Counted from the first letter of the stretch, positions 15,524-24,745 are shown. The stretch: 64,000 bases of DNA from Vulcanimicrobium sp035943995 (GCA_035943995.1 DASZBS010000092.1:49602-113601); one strand, 5' to 3'. The notes: a model not told the origin generated them from the letters alone. Translations and numbers: made by a program.

Positions 15524-16293
15524 GACGAATGCCCCGCAATCTCGCCGTGCTCCAGCGGCGAGCCCAGGTACGCTTCGATCACGCCTGCGTCGCGCACCGC
15601 GCCCGCGGCCGTTCCGCTGAAGATCGTCTTGCCGGCCGCGATCACCACCACGTGCTCGGCGATCGGCATCAGCACTTCCATGACGTGCTCGACCATCAGC
15701 ACCGTCACGCCGCGCGCGAGGATCCGCCGCAGCAGATCCACCGCGTCGTGGCACTCCGCGGGCGTCAGGCCCGCCATCACCTCGTCGAGCAGCAGCAGCG
15801 ACGGTTCCGTCGCGAGCGCGCGCGCCACTTCGAGCCGCTTCTTGTCGGCGATCGTCATCGTGCGGCCCAGCCGATAGCGCTTGTCGGCGAGCCCGACGAA
15901 CGCGAGCACCTCTTCGGCGTGTGCGATCGCGTCCGCCAGACGCGGATGGTGCAGCAGCGCGCCGGTCGTCGTCGCTTCGAGCACCGTCATGTCGGCGAAC
16001 GTCTGCACGATCTGATACGTCCGCCCGATCCCCAGCGCCGCGACACGATGGTATGCGATCCCGGCGATCTCCGCGCCGCGAAAGCGCACGCTGCCCGCGG
16101 TGGGTTTCTCCGCGCCCGCGATGCACGCGAAGGCCGTCGATTTACCCGCGCCGTTCGGGCCGATCAGCCCCGTCAGCGAACCTTCCGCGACATCGAGGTC
16201 GACGCCGTCGAGCGCGCGCACCGAGCCGAACTGCTTCGTCAAGCCTCGCACTACCAGCAGCGCAGCCTGTCCTGAGTCGGTCGAAGGGCTCAT
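15520..16293 (-). CDS. livG: Branched-chain-type amino acid ABC transporter ATPase LivG
   Basis: A 257-residue LivG-type ATPase: Walker A GPNGAGKST, the LivG-typical GIGRTYQIVQTF, MTIADKKRLEVARALA in place of a canonical LSGGQ, and LLLLDEVMAGLTPAE. The signature being TIADKK rather than LSGGQQ is unusual and may affect pairing with LivF, although variants of this loop occur in the family. The first 11 residues (SPSTDSGQA after Met) are encoded by a dispersed repeat unit at 16263-16290, so the native start may have been displaced. Its ATG overlaps the livM stop as ATGA. Confidence 0.92.
   Translation of the reverse strand: MSPSTDSGQAALLVVRGLTKQFGSVRALDGVDLDVAEGSLTGLIGPNGAGKSTAFACIAGAEKPTAGSVRFRGAEIAGIAYHRVAALGIGRTYQIVQTFADMTVLEATTTGALLHHPRLADAIAHAEEVLAFVGLADKRYRLGRTMTIADKKRLEVARALATEPSLLLLDEVMAGLTPAECHDAVDLLRRILARGVTVLMVEHVMEVLMPIAEHVVVIAAGKTIFSGTAAGAVRDAGVIEAYLGSPLEHGEIAGHSS
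16263..16290. repeat. Dispersed repeat unit forming the livG N-terminus
   Basis: CAGCCTGTCCTGAG followed by TCGGTCGAAGGGCT. Read on the minus strand in frame it encodes SPSTDSGQA directly after the livG start Met. The same halves recur inside glmU at about 59263-59310, where they encode GPSTGS...ASGQA. It behaves as a small repeat that can be tolerated in frame inside proteins. Confidence 0.65.
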
Positions 16294-17279
16294 GCGGCGG
16301 TCCCCGCCGCCGGCGCGGCGACCGTAGCACCGCGGCGGCGCCGCAGCGCATCGACGATCGTTCCGACGATCCCGTAGGGCCGCAGCGCGGCGATCACGCA
16401 GATGATCGCGCCGTAGATCACGAGGTCGTAGCCCTTGCCCGCGCCACCCATCCGCAGCGCGACCGCCTTCGCGAGTACGACGTACACGAGCGCACCGGCC
16501 AACGGCCCCCACAGCGTGCCGATCCCGCCGACGACGCCGATCAGCGCGATGTCGATCGACACCGCAAGCGCGATCGTGGACGGCGGGTCGACGAACAGCG
16601 TGTACTGCGCGTACAGCACGCCCGCTGCGGCGGCCATCGTCGCCGACCACGCGAACGCGACGAGCTTCCAGCGCCGCTCGTCGATCCCGAGCGACGCCGC
16701 CGCCGCATGGTTCGCACGCAGCGCGCGCAGATAATAGCCGAGCCGCGACCGTTCCAGCGCGATCGTCGCGAGCTGCACCGCCGCGAACAACACGAGCGCC
16801 AGCACCACGTACGGCCCCTTCTCCGGAAACTGCATCACGCCCCAGCCCGACGCGATCGGCAGCTCGAAGCCGTTCGCTTTTCCGAGCGACGGCGAGGTGC
16901 GCACGAACACTTCCACCAGCGCCGCGACGGCGATCGTCGCGATCGAGAAGTAGTGCCCGCGCAGCCCCAGCGTCGGGAACCCGGTCACGAGCGCGAGCAC
17001 CGCCGCGGCCGAGGCACCGAGCGGGATCGCGAGCCACGGCGAGATCCCGTGCGTCACGCACAGCGCCGACGCGTACGCACCGCAGCCGAAGAAGATCGCG
17101 TGCCCGAACGAGATGTTGCCGGCGTAGCCGCTGATCCAGTTCCACGACTGCCCGAGCACCGCGTACAGCAGCAGCGTGAACACGAGATCGAGCACGACGG
17201 CGCTGCGCACGCCGAACGCGGCGAGTAGTCCGGCGACGACGATCGCCGCGAGCGCGAACAGGTGCGGGCGCGCGCTCAT
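16290..17279 (-). CDS. livM: Branched-chain-type ABC transporter permease LivM
   Basis: A 329-residue inner-membrane permease with about eight to ten hydrophobic spans. The family landmark WNWISGYAGNISFGHAIFFGCGAY is near residues 45-70 and the cytoplasmic EAA-like loop GYYLRALRANHAAAASLGIDERRWK near the middle. A C-terminal RRRRG stretch is cytoplasmic. It pairs with LivH. The ATG at 17279 overlaps the livH stop as ATGA and its own stop overlaps the livG start. Confidence 0.92.
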   Translation of the reverse strand: MSARPHLFALAAIVVAGLLAAFGVRSAVVLDLVFTLLLYAVLGQSWNWISGYAGNISFGHAIFFGCGAYASALCVTHGISPWLAIPLGASAAAVLALVTGFPTLGLRGHYFSIATIAVAALVEVFVRTSPSLGKANGFELPIASGWGVMQFPEKGPYVVLALVLFAAVQLATIALERSRLGYYLRALRANHAAAASLGIDERRWKLVAFAWSATMAAAAGVLYAQYTLFVDPPSTIALAVSIDIALIGVVGGIGTLWGPLAGALVYVVLAKAVALRMGGAGKGYDLVIYGAIICVIAALRPYGIVGTIVDALRRRRGATVAAPAAGTAA

Positions 17280-18142
17280 CGCCGGCCGAGCAGTCCCTGC
17301 GGCCGCAGCAGCACGATCGCCAAATACGCCAGGTACACCGGCACCATCTTCATCTCGGGCGAGAGATAAAACCCGCCGAACACCTCGAGCATCCCCACCA
17401 GCAGCGCGCCCACGAGCGCGCCCTGGATGCTGCCGAACCCGCCCAGCGCGACGACGACGAACGCCGTCAGCGCGAACGGCGCCCCGGCCGTCGGGTACAC
17501 CGGATACGACAGCATCAGCAGCGCGCCCGCCGCGCCGACGCACGCCGCGCCGATCCCGAACGCGAGCCCGTTGACGCGCTGCACGTCGATCCCCATCAGC
17601 GTCGCCGCGATGCGGTCTTCCGCCACTGCGCGCATCGCGCGACCCGTCTCGGTGTATTCGACGAACGCGAACAGCGCCGCCGTCAGCACGAGCGCGCCGA
17701 TCCCTTCGATCACCGTCGCCTGCGAAACGGCGATCGGCCCGAGGTGCAGTGTACCGCGGAACGGCGGGTTCGGCGCGGACTGGAAGTCGCTCGTGAGCGT
17801 CGCTTGCGCGAGGCCTTGCAACAGCACCAGCAAACCGAACGTACCGAACACCGTCGCCTCCGGGGGCCCCGCCAGCAGCCGCCGCACGAACACGCGGTAC
17901 ACGACGATCCCGAACAAGAACATCGCAACCGCAACCAGCGGCAATCCCACCAGCGGCCCGAGCCCGACCAGCGCGAGGCCGAGCGCGGCGTACATCGCGA
18001 GCATGAGGAACTCGCCGTGCGCGAAGTTCACCACGTCCATCACGCCGTACACCAGCGTCAGCCCGACCGCGACGAGCGCGAACACCAGCCCCGTCAGCAA
18101 CCCGCCGACGAGGAGCTGCCCGAAGGTGCCTAGTGCTTCCAC
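17276..18142 (-). CDS. livH: Branched-chain-type ABC transporter permease LivH
   Basis: A 288-residue permease. It carries the LivH landmark LTLVYGVMDVVNFAHGEFLMLAMYAAL near residues 25-50 and the EAA-like loop TGRAMRAVAEDRIAATLMGIDVQRV. About eight hydrophobic spans are visible. The start taken is the GTG at 18142, which overlaps the end of livJ by 13 bp; the frame is open far upstream but only as a shadow of livJ. Forms the translocation pore with LivM. Confidence 0.9.
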   Translation of the reverse strand: MEALGTFGQLLVGGLLTGLVFALVAVGLTLVYGVMDVVNFAHGEFLMLAMYAALGLALVGLGPLVGLPLVAVAMFLFGIVVYRVFVRRLLAGPPEATVFGTFGLLVLLQGLAQATLTSDFQSAPNPPFRGTLHLGPIAVSQATVIEGIGALVLTAALFAFVEYTETGRAMRAVAEDRIAATLMGIDVQRVNGLAFGIGAACVGAAGALLMLSYPVYPTAGAPFALTAFVVVALGGFGSIQGALVGALLVGMLEVFGGFYLSPEMKMVPVYLAYLAIVLLRPQGLLGRR

Positions 18143-19401
18143 GCCGGCATCGGCCAGATCACCGGCTTGACCGCCACGTCGAACGGCCACACCGTCTCGT
18201 ACTTGCCGTTTTGCACTTGCTCGATGATCCCGACGCCGCCGTCGTTCTGCCCGTTCGCGTCGAAGTGCACGCGGTTCCACGGCATCAGCGTGAGCTTGCC
18301 CGGGATGTTCGTCTTCTGCAGCGCGCTGCGAATCGCGTCGGGCTTCGTCGAGCCGGCGCGGTCGATCGCGTCGGAGATGAACAGCACGCCCATGAAGTCG
18401 CGCGCGGTGTTGCCGTCGAGCGGCTTGCCGCCGAAGCGCAGGCGGAAGAGCTGGTCGATCAGCGGCACGGCTTGATTGCGGTGCTTGATCTCGAGCGAGA
18501 ACACCTCGCGCGTGAACACGCCCTCGGCATCGGCGCCCATGGTGCGGATGAAGCCCGGATCGATGAAGCCGGCGTCCTGCGCGAGGATCGCTTTGGGCTG
18601 CACGCTCTGTTCCTTGAACCCGCGCATGTACAGCAGCGAGTCGGGCAGGTACGACGCGATCATGATCACGTCGGGCGCCGAGGCCTTGACCTTCTGCACT
18701 TCGGCGTTCACCTCGGTCGTCGTGGCCGGGTACGCGACGCGCGTGACGATGTCGTAGCCGAGCTTCTTGCCGCCCTGCTCCTCGGCGTCGCTCGCGCCCG
18801 TCCCGAACAAGCCGTCCTCGCCGACGATGGCGATGCGCTTGACGTCGATCTTCTTCGTCTTCTTCATGTCGGCCAAGAATTGGAAGAAGTTGTCGGCGAA
18901 CGTCGCGTCGTTGGGCGTCGCGCGGAAGAACCATTTCAAGCCGCGCGCGGTGAGCGACGGCGCCGACGAATCGGGGTTGAGGAACGGGATGCCGTAGCGC
19001 TCGGCGACTTGCGACGCGGTCGCCGTCGTCGACGACGCGTACGTGCCGATCAGCGCGACCGCGTGCTCCTGCGTGATCAGCTGCTCGGCGGCCGCGCGCG
19101 CCTGATCCGGCTTGCCCTGCGAATCCGCGAACACCAGCTTGATGCGCGCGTGGCCGAGGTGGGGCAACCCGCTCTGGCCCACCATCGGCAGCGGATAGCT
19201 GACGTGCCCGTTGACCAGATCCACCGCGAGTTGCTGCGCGGCGCGCAATCCCGCGCCGGTTTGCGAGAGCGAGCCCGTGAGCGGCAGGATGGAGCCGATC
19301 ACGATCTCGGGCTGATCGGCGGCCCGCGTCGGGGCCGCGCCGCCGAGCGCGGCGAGCGCGACGGCGGCGGCGAGAAACGCGCTCAGGCGGCGAGCGGGCA
19401 T
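18130..19401 (-). CDS. livJ: Periplasmic amino-acid/amide-binding protein LivJ type
   Basis: A 423-residue secreted substrate-binding protein of the type I periplasmic-binding fold (Peripla_BP_6). The signal peptide (residues 1-27, ending PTRAAD) is followed by IVIGSILPLTGSLSQTGAGLRAAQQLAVDLVN, the usual first lobe opening, then VALIGTYASSTTATASQVAERYGIPFLNPDSS for ligand contact. It delivers the ligand to LivHM. The ATG at 19401 has a strong AAGGAGGT site 6 nt upstream, settling the start against a longer open frame. It heads the liv operon, divergent from the P450 gene by 64 bp. Confidence 0.93.
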   Translation of the reverse strand: MPARRLSAFLAAAVALAALGGAAPTRAADQPEIVIGSILPLTGSLSQTGAGLRAAQQLAVDLVNGHVSYPLPMVGQSGLPHLGHARIKLVFADSQGKPDQARAAAEQLITQEHAVALIGTYASSTTATASQVAERYGIPFLNPDSSAPSLTARGLKWFFRATPNDATFADNFFQFLADMKKTKKIDVKRIAIVGEDGLFGTGASDAEEQGGKKLGYDIVTRVAYPATTTEVNAEVQKVKASAPDVIMIASYLPDSLLYMRGFKEQSVQPKAILAQDAGFIDPGFIRTMGADAEGVFTREVFSLEIKHRNQAVPLIDQLFRLRFGGKPLDGNTARDFMGVLFISDAIDRAGSTKPDAIRSALQKTNIPGKLTLMPWNRVHFDANGQNDGGVGIIEQVQNGKYETVWPFDVAVKPVIWPMPAWKH

Positions 19402-19465
19402 ACGGACCTCCTTCAGCGGGGATGATGCGGGCGCCGAGCGCTCGGGTGCGGAAGCATGCTTTGCT

Positions 19466-20791
19466 ATGGCGACCGATACCTTGCCCTCCGCGCCGCGACC
19501 GCCCGGAAGCGCGGGGCTTCCCGGCGTCGGCGAAACGCTGGCGTTCGTCAAAGACCCGTTCACCTTCATCCAGGAACGGCGCGCGCGGTACGGCCGCGTC
19601 TTTCGCACGAGCCTGCTCGGCCGCTCGATGGCGATCCTCATCGGGCCCGAGCCGCTCGAAGCGTTCTACGATCCGGCCAACGTCGTGCGCGAAGGCGCGA
19701 ACCCGGCGAACATTCAAACGCTCTTCGGCGGCACCGGCGTGATCAACGGCCTCGACGGCGCCGCCCACGCGGCGCGCAAGCAGTCCGTGAGCGCCGCGCT
19801 GTCCCGCGAAGCGGTCGAGTCGTACCTGCCGACGATGACGCGCTTCGTCGACGCCGCGTTTGCGCGCTGGATGAACGCGGGCGAGATCGCCTGGACCGAG
19901 GAGCTCAAACGCCTCGCGATCGAGACGCTGGGCGCGGTGCTCGCGAGCATCACGTCCGAAGCGGATCTCGCGGCGCTGGTGAAACGCTGCGAGCTCATCG
20001 CCGCCGCGTTCATCGCGCTGCCGATCCCGCTGCCCGGTACGGTCTACACGAAGGGCGTGCGCGCGAAGGACCAGTCGATCGCATACTACCGCGAGCTCGT
20101 GCGCGCGCACCGCGCCGGCTCGTACGACGACGGTCTCACGCGCCTGCTCGCCGCGCGCGCCGACGACGGCACCGCGCTCGGCGACGCAGAAGCGGCCGGC
20201 GAATTGAACCACTTGTTCCTCGCCGGCTACATCGTCTTCGGGCAATTCGCGGCGACGATCGTGCACCTCACGCAGCATCCCGACGTGCGCGAACGGCTCG
20301 TCGCCGAAACGGCGGCGCTCTCGGACGCGCCGACCGTCGCGGAGCTCGCCGGTAACGCGTACCTCATGCAGGTCGTCAACGAGGTGCGCCGCCTGACGCC
20401 CATCGTGCCGGTCGTGATCGGCAAAGCAAAGCGCGCGTTCGTCGTCGACGGCTTCGAGATCCCGGCCGGCTGGGGCGTCGCGGCCGCGGTCTGGCACCAC
20501 GACCGCGAAGCGGCGACGTACCGCGATCCCGAACGGTTCGATCCGGACCGTTTCGGCGCGCGCGCCGAGCAAAAATCGCATCCGTACGCGTACGCACCGC
20601 AAGGCGCGGGCCCGCCGGAGACGCACCGCTGTCCGGGCTTCGACCTCACGACGATGTTCATGGCACTCTTCGCGGCGCGGCTCGTGCGCGGTTATGACTG
20701 GACGCTGGCCGAACAGGATCTCACGCCGAATTGGGCGCTCGTCCCACCGGTGCCCCGGGAAGGACTGCGCGCCGTCGTCAGACCACGATGA
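19466..20791 (+). CDS. Cytochrome P450 with atypical I-helix
   Basis: A 441-residue P450. The K-helix ExxR is Glu306-Arg309 (NEVRRLTP), the PERF-like motif is RDPERFDPDRF, and the heme loop is YAPQGAGPPETHRCPG with the Cys ligand at 389. The I-helix segment LFLAGYIVFGQFAA (about 250-262) lacks the acid-Thr pair that normally delivers protons for O2 activation, and the heme loop is longer than the usual FxxGxRxC. Both features recall peroxygenase or isomerase-type P450s such as CYP152 or CYP74, though the sequence is not clearly either. No membrane anchor; soluble. No ferredoxin gene is adjacent. Its 3' end overlaps the convergent beta-propeller gene by 14 bp. Confidence 0.9.
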   Translation: MATDTLPSAPRPPGSAGLPGVGETLAFVKDPFTFIQERRARYGRVFRTSLLGRSMAILIGPEPLEAFYDPANVVREGANPANIQTLFGGTGVINGLDGAAHAARKQSVSAALSREAVESYLPTMTRFVDAAFARWMNAGEIAWTEELKRLAIETLGAVLASITSEADLAALVKRCELIAAAFIALPIPLPGTVYTKGVRAKDQSIAYYRELVRAHRAGSYDDGLTRLLAARADDGTALGDAEAAGELNHLFLAGYIVFGQFAATIVHLTQHPDVRERLVAETAALSDAPTVAELAGNAYLMQVVNEVRRLTPIVPVVIGKAKRAFVVDGFEIPAGWGVAAAVWHHDREAATYRDPERFDPDRFGARAEQKSHPYAYAPQGAGPPETHRCPGFDLTTMFMALFAARLVRGYDWTLAEQDLTPNWALVPPVPREGLRAVVRPR

Positions 20792-21872
20792 CCAGCACGC
20801 ACTCCGGTGAATCGTCCAACTTCGCGCCGAACGGCGCGACCGTGTTGGACGACACGTCGAACGTATAGAGCTGCTGCTGCGCGCGGCTGCCGAACAGCAG
20901 CGTGCCGTCCGGCGTGAACGCGATGCCCGACAGATCTTTGAGCGCGTCCCCGGCGCCGTGCGCCGCGCTGCTGACGACGAGCGCGAGCCCCTTGGATTTC
21001 GGATCGTACGCGAAGATCGCGTCGTTCTTCGGGCTGCCGATGTAGATGCGCCCGTCCGCCGGGCTGACCGCGATCCCGACCGGTTTGTCGAGCGCATTCG
21101 GGCTCGCCGACGTATCGGCCGTTTTGTCGATCCAGCCGTGGAACGTGCCGCTCTTGTGGCCGTAGATGCCGACGCGGTCCTTCGCTTGATCGGCAACGTA
21201 GAGGCGTTTGCCCGCGACCGCGATGCCGCGCACCGAATGGCGCGCCTGCTGCGCCGCCGGCTTCGCTTCGTCGGCGGCTTCGGGTGGATCGTCTTCGGTT
21301 GCCGCCGTCTTCGCGACGAAGCCGCTCGCCGACAGCCCACCCTTATCGGGATCGACCGCGGGCGGCGTCTTCTTGCCGACCTTCACGGGATCCGCGGACG
21401 CGACGAACGTTGCGCCGTAGTAGTCGCCTTTGGGATGCAGCTTCTCCAGGTACGGCGCGACCGCGAGCTTTTTCGCCTTCGGCATCTTCTTGCCGGAGAT
21501 CGCGTAGCCGGAGACGACGTTGGTGTCCTGGCTCGACACGAACAGGTTGTCGCCGTCGAACGCGAGCCCGTACGGGTGCAGCAGCGCGGCCGTCGTGGCC
21601 GGCGTGATCAGCGTGCCGAGCACGTCGCGCGAAAAGCCGTCCGCGTTGATCGTCGCGGAGAACACGTCGACCGCCGAGCCCTTCTTGTTCGCGTTCGCGA
21701 CGTAGAGCCGCCCGTGCGCGTCCACCGCGAGACCGCGGATCTCGTCGAACGGCCCGCCCGTCGCCAACACGTCGCCAAGGGACGATCCGTCGGACGCGAA
21801 GGCGCCCACGTTCTGGATCTTGCCGTCCTTCTCGCCCGAGAAGCTGACGTAGACCTGATAAGCGCTCGCCAT
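20778..21872 (-). CDS. NHL/SMP-30-like beta-propeller protein
   Basis: A 364-residue protein built from repeating blades such as IRGLAVDAHGRLYVANANKKG, PYGLAFDGDNLFVSSQDTN, VRGIAVAGKRLYVADQAKD, PVGIAVSPADGRIYIGSPKND and LSGIAFTPDGTLLFGSRAQQ, about six in all, each with the pattern G-[IL]-A-[VF]-x(5)-L-[YF]-V. That makes a six-bladed propeller. A low-complexity Ala/Pro/Asp linker at about 190-215 interrupts it. No signal peptide is visible, which is unusual for NHL proteins. No catalytic residues are identifiable. Divergent from the DUF1028 gene and convergent with the P450. Confidence 0.8.
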   Translation of the reverse strand: MASAYQVYVSFSGEKDGKIQNVGAFASDGSSLGDVLATGGPFDEIRGLAVDAHGRLYVANANKKGSAVDVFSATINADGFSRDVLGTLITPATTAALLHPYGLAFDGDNLFVSSQDTNVVSGYAISGKKMPKAKKLAVAPYLEKLHPKGDYYGATFVASADPVKVGKKTPPAVDPDKGGLSASGFVAKTAATEDDPPEAADEAKPAAQQARHSVRGIAVAGKRLYVADQAKDRVGIYGHKSGTFHGWIDKTADTSASPNALDKPVGIAVSPADGRIYIGSPKNDAIFAYDPKSKGLALVVSSAAHGAGDALKDLSGIAFTPDGTLLFGSRAQQQLYTFDVSSNTVAPFGAKLDDSPECVLVIVV

Positions 21873-21923
21873 GGCGTTGTCGTCGCGGAAAGATCGCGGG
21901 CGACCTCCTCAGAACGACGGCCC

Positions 21924-22787
21924 GTGCTCTCGACCTTTTCGATCGTCGCGGCCGACCCGGCGCAGCGCGAGCTGGGGATCGCGGTCCAGTCGAAGTTCCT
22001 GGCCGTCGGCGCCGTGGTGCCGTGGGCCGAAAGCGGCGCGGGCGCGATCGCGACTCAGGCGTGGGCGAACACGGCGTTCGGCCCGCGCGCGCTGGAGCTG
22101 CTGCGGCGCGGCGAGCCGCCGGAGCAGATCGCGCAGACGCTGCTCGCCGGCGACGAGAACGCCGACGACCGCCAGTTCGGGATCGTCGACGCGGCCGGTC
22201 ACGCCGCGACGTTCACCGGCGCGCGCTGCATCGCGTGGGCGGGCGGCGTCACGGGCCAGCACTTCACGGCGCAGGGCAACTGCCTCGCGGGACCCGGCGT
22301 CGTCGACGCGATGGCGGCCACGTTTCGCGGCGCCGGCGGAACGCTGGCGGACCGCCTCGTCGCGGCGCTCGCAGCCGGCCAGCGCGAAGGCGGCGACAAG
22401 CGCGGCCAGCAAAGCGCGGCGCTGATCGTGCTCAAGCCCGGCGGCGGCTACGGCGGCTTCAACGACCGCTACGTGGACCTGCGCGTGGACGACCACGCCG
22501 CACCGATCGACGAGCTGGCGCGCCTGCTGGAGCTGCACAAGCTGTACCACTTCCCGGCCGCACCGCACGACGTGCTGGCGATCGACGACGCGCTGGGGCG
22601 GGAGATCGTCACGCAGCTGGTGCGCGTGCGCGCGCTGGCACGGCACGACGAAGGCGCGTTCGACGACGACGCGCGCGCCGCGCTCGTGTCGTTCATGCAC
22701 GTCGAGAACTTGGAGAACCGCGTGCGCGCCGACGGAACGATCGACCGCCAGACGTTGGACTACCTGCGCGCGTTCACCCCGAAATAG
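21924..22787 (+). CDS. DUF1028 protein (Ntn-hydrolase-like) with C-terminal PG-binding-like region
   Basis: A 287-residue protein of the DUF1028 family: the opening STFSIVAADPAQRELGIAVQSKFLAVGAVVPWA, then QAWANTAFGPRALELL and the Gly-rich QGNCLAGPGVVDAM. The family has an Ntn-hydrolase-type fold and is thought to hydrolyse small amides; no member is well characterised. The C-terminal 70 residues (DELARLLELHKLYHF... onward) match the putative peptidoglycan-binding extension often found in this family. The start is the GTG at 21924, because the conserved N-terminus begins there; the open frame upstream overlaps the propeller gene antisense. No clear Shine-Dalgarno sequence. Confidence 0.85.
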   Translation: MLSTFSIVAADPAQRELGIAVQSKFLAVGAVVPWAESGAGAIATQAWANTAFGPRALELLRRGEPPEQIAQTLLAGDENADDRQFGIVDAAGHAATFTGARCIAWAGGVTGQHFTAQGNCLAGPGVVDAMAATFRGAGGTLADRLVAALAAGQREGGDKRGQQSAALIVLKPGGGYGGFNDRYVDLRVDDHAAPIDELARLLELHKLYHFPAAPHDVLAIDDALGREIVTQLVRVRALARHDEGAFDDDARAALVSFMHVENLENRVRADGTIDRQTLDYLRAFTPK

Positions 22788-22796
22788 CCGCGCGCA

Positions 22797-22815
22797 TGGC
22801 GCCGGAGTCGCGCCA
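22797..22815. terminator. Hairpin between convergent DUF1028 and peptide-binding genes
   Basis: TGGCGC, a 7-nt loop, then GCGCCA, in the 39-bp gap between two convergent stops. It could terminate both transcripts. There is no T-run. Confidence 0.35.
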
Positions 22816-22826
22816 CGATCGTGCTG

Positions 22827-24464
22827 TCAGATCGACCACTCCCAGGCGTTCCAGTTCTCCACGATCCCGTTGGGGCGGAAGCCGCGCAGGTCGGAGTTGA
22901 CCGCTTCGATCTGACGCGGCCACCACAAGTAGACGAACGGCGCGTTGTCTGCCAGCAGGTGCTCGATGGTCGAGTATGCGCGCTTGCGCGTCGGGCGGTC
23001 GTAGTGCGCGAGCGCGACACGCTGCGCGGCGTCCATCGCGTGGTTGCACCAGCGCGGCCAGTTGTAGCCGCGCGGCGAGACTTGATCGCACGTCAGCTGC
23101 GTCGAGTCGTCGGGATCGGTCCCCGAGTACCACGTCTGCAAGCCGGCTTCGAACTTGCCGTCGGCAAGCACGCCGGAGCCGGGTGGGCCGAACAGCTTCG
23201 CGGTGGTGTAGCCTTTGAGGTCCGCCTCGATCCCCACGTCCTTGAGCATCGACGCGATCAGCACGCTGCGGCTGCGGTCCGTCGCGCTGTCGCTGCGGAA
23301 CGCGAGCCCCATCGTCAGCTTTCGGCCTTGCTTGACGCGCATGCCGTCCGGCCCCACGTGCCAACCTGCTGCGTCGAAGAGCCTGCGTGCCGCAGGCAGA
23401 TCGCGCAACGACGTGCCCGCGCGCGGATCGTGCGCCCACAGCTGCGGCGGGAGATCCTCGGTCGCCGCCACGGTGGTGCCGTACGTCGCCTCGCGCACCA
23501 GCAGCGGCTTGTCGACCGCGAGCCCGATCGCGCGCCGGATGCGCGGGTCGTCGAACGGCGGCGCCGTCGTGTTGAACAAGATCGAGTCGTTCGCGTTGAG
23601 CGACACGAGGTGCACGTCGATGCCCGCGATGGCCTTGAGCTGCGGGTAGACGCGCGGCGTCGCGAACGCGAACCAGTCGAGCTCGTGCGCGCGCAGCTGG
23701 TTCGCGAGCGTGTTCTCGTCGGGTACGAAGTGCAGCACGATGCGCCGCAGCTTCGGCTTGCCCAGGAAGTAGTCGTCGTTGGCGACGTAGTCGATGTGGT
23801 CGCCGCGCACCCAGCGCACGATCTTGAACGGTCCCGTCCCGACGGGCAGCGTATTGAACGGCACGCGGTTGAGGTCGGCATACTTCTCGAGCAGGTGCGC
23901 GGGAAGGATGAAATACGGCGCATCGCTGTGCGCGAAGAACGTGTGCACCGCCGGCGCGAACGGGTGCTTGAGCCGAAAGACCGCCGTGTACGCATCCGGC
24001 GTGTCGACGCGCGCGATCACGTCGTAGCCGTGCCGCGTTGCGACGTTCGTCTTGAGGTTCATGATCGCGCGGTAGGTGAACTGCACGTCGTGGCTGGTGA
24101 ACGGCGCGCCGTCCTGCCAGCGCACGCCGTGGCGCAGATGGTACGTGATCGTGAGGCCGTCACGGCCGATCCCGCCGTTCTCCAGCGTCGGGACCGTCGC
24201 CGCGAGGATGGGCACGTCGCGCCCGTCGGGCTCGGTCGCGATGAGCGGGTCGAGCGCGAACGCCTGCGCGAGCGCTTCGATCTGCTGCGTCGACAAGATC
24301 GGGTTGAGCGTGTTCGGCGTCGAGATGGTCGCCAGGCGCAGCGTCCCCGCCTGTGTCCACGGATGCTTCCCGCCCACGGAATCGCCGGTGGTGCGCGTGC
24401 ACGCGCTCGCCGCGAGTGCGGTTGCGGCGGCGAGGGCGAGCAACGCGAACGGTCTTCTTGTCAC
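22827..24464 (-). CDS. Oligopeptide/solute-binding lipoprotein (SBP_bac_5)
   Basis: A 545-residue extracytoplasmic binding lipoprotein. The signal is TRRPFALLALAAATALAASAC with lipidated Cys. The SBP family 5 fold is shown by GTLRLATISTPNTLNPILSTQQIEAL, the HLRHGVRWQDGAPFTSHDVQFTYRAI motif, and PFNTLPVGTGPFKIVRWVRGDHIDYVAN. Such proteins bring peptides, opines, nickel or sugars to a Dpp/Opp-type permease; no permease genes are adjacent, so it is an orphan. The start is the GTG at 24464, since the lipoprotein signal begins right there; the frame before it is Pro/Arg-rich. Confidence 0.9.
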   Translation of the reverse strand: MTRRPFALLALAAATALAASACTRTTGDSVGGKHPWTQAGTLRLATISTPNTLNPILSTQQIEALAQAFALDPLIATEPDGRDVPILAATVPTLENGGIGRDGLTITYHLRHGVRWQDGAPFTSHDVQFTYRAIMNLKTNVATRHGYDVIARVDTPDAYTAVFRLKHPFAPAVHTFFAHSDAPYFILPAHLLEKYADLNRVPFNTLPVGTGPFKIVRWVRGDHIDYVANDDYFLGKPKLRRIVLHFVPDENTLANQLRAHELDWFAFATPRVYPQLKAIAGIDVHLVSLNANDSILFNTTAPPFDDPRIRRAIGLAVDKPLLVREATYGTTVAATEDLPPQLWAHDPRAGTSLRDLPAARRLFDAAGWHVGPDGMRVKQGRKLTMGLAFRSDSATDRSRSVLIASMLKDVGIEADLKGYTTAKLFGPPGSGVLADGKFEAGLQTWYSGTDPDDSTQLTCDQVSPRGYNWPRWCNHAMDAAQRVALAHYDRPTRKRAYSTIEHLLADNAPFVYLWWPRQIEAVNSDLRGFRPNGIVENWNAWEWSI

Positions 24465-24745
24465 CCCGGCTCGTTCGCGGTCCCGCGAGCCGGTTCCCGA
24501 CGTGCTACGCCGCGGCGCGCTCGGCCGCAACGGCGCGTCGGCGGACCGTCCTGGCGTATGCGGCGCTCCATACGAACAGCCCGGCATCCGCTACGAAAAC
24601 GCGATGGCCGTATGGACCGAGTGGGCGGCCGAAGCGGTCCGCCCGTCGAGAAGCGCGGCTAGACGACATCCCGACACTGCCGTAGCGTAACTCAGTGGCG
24701 CGTTACACCTGTGCCCCGTGTCGAGTTTCCAGGAAGGTCTCCGGT

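Noticed and set aside
24680..24735. tRNA-like stretch (GTAACTCAGTGG...TCGAGTTTCC) downstream of the AbiJ-like gene
   Set aside because: A D-arm-like and a T-loop-like part can be seen, but there are too few bases between them for an anticodon arm and no acceptor stem. At most a tRNA remnant.
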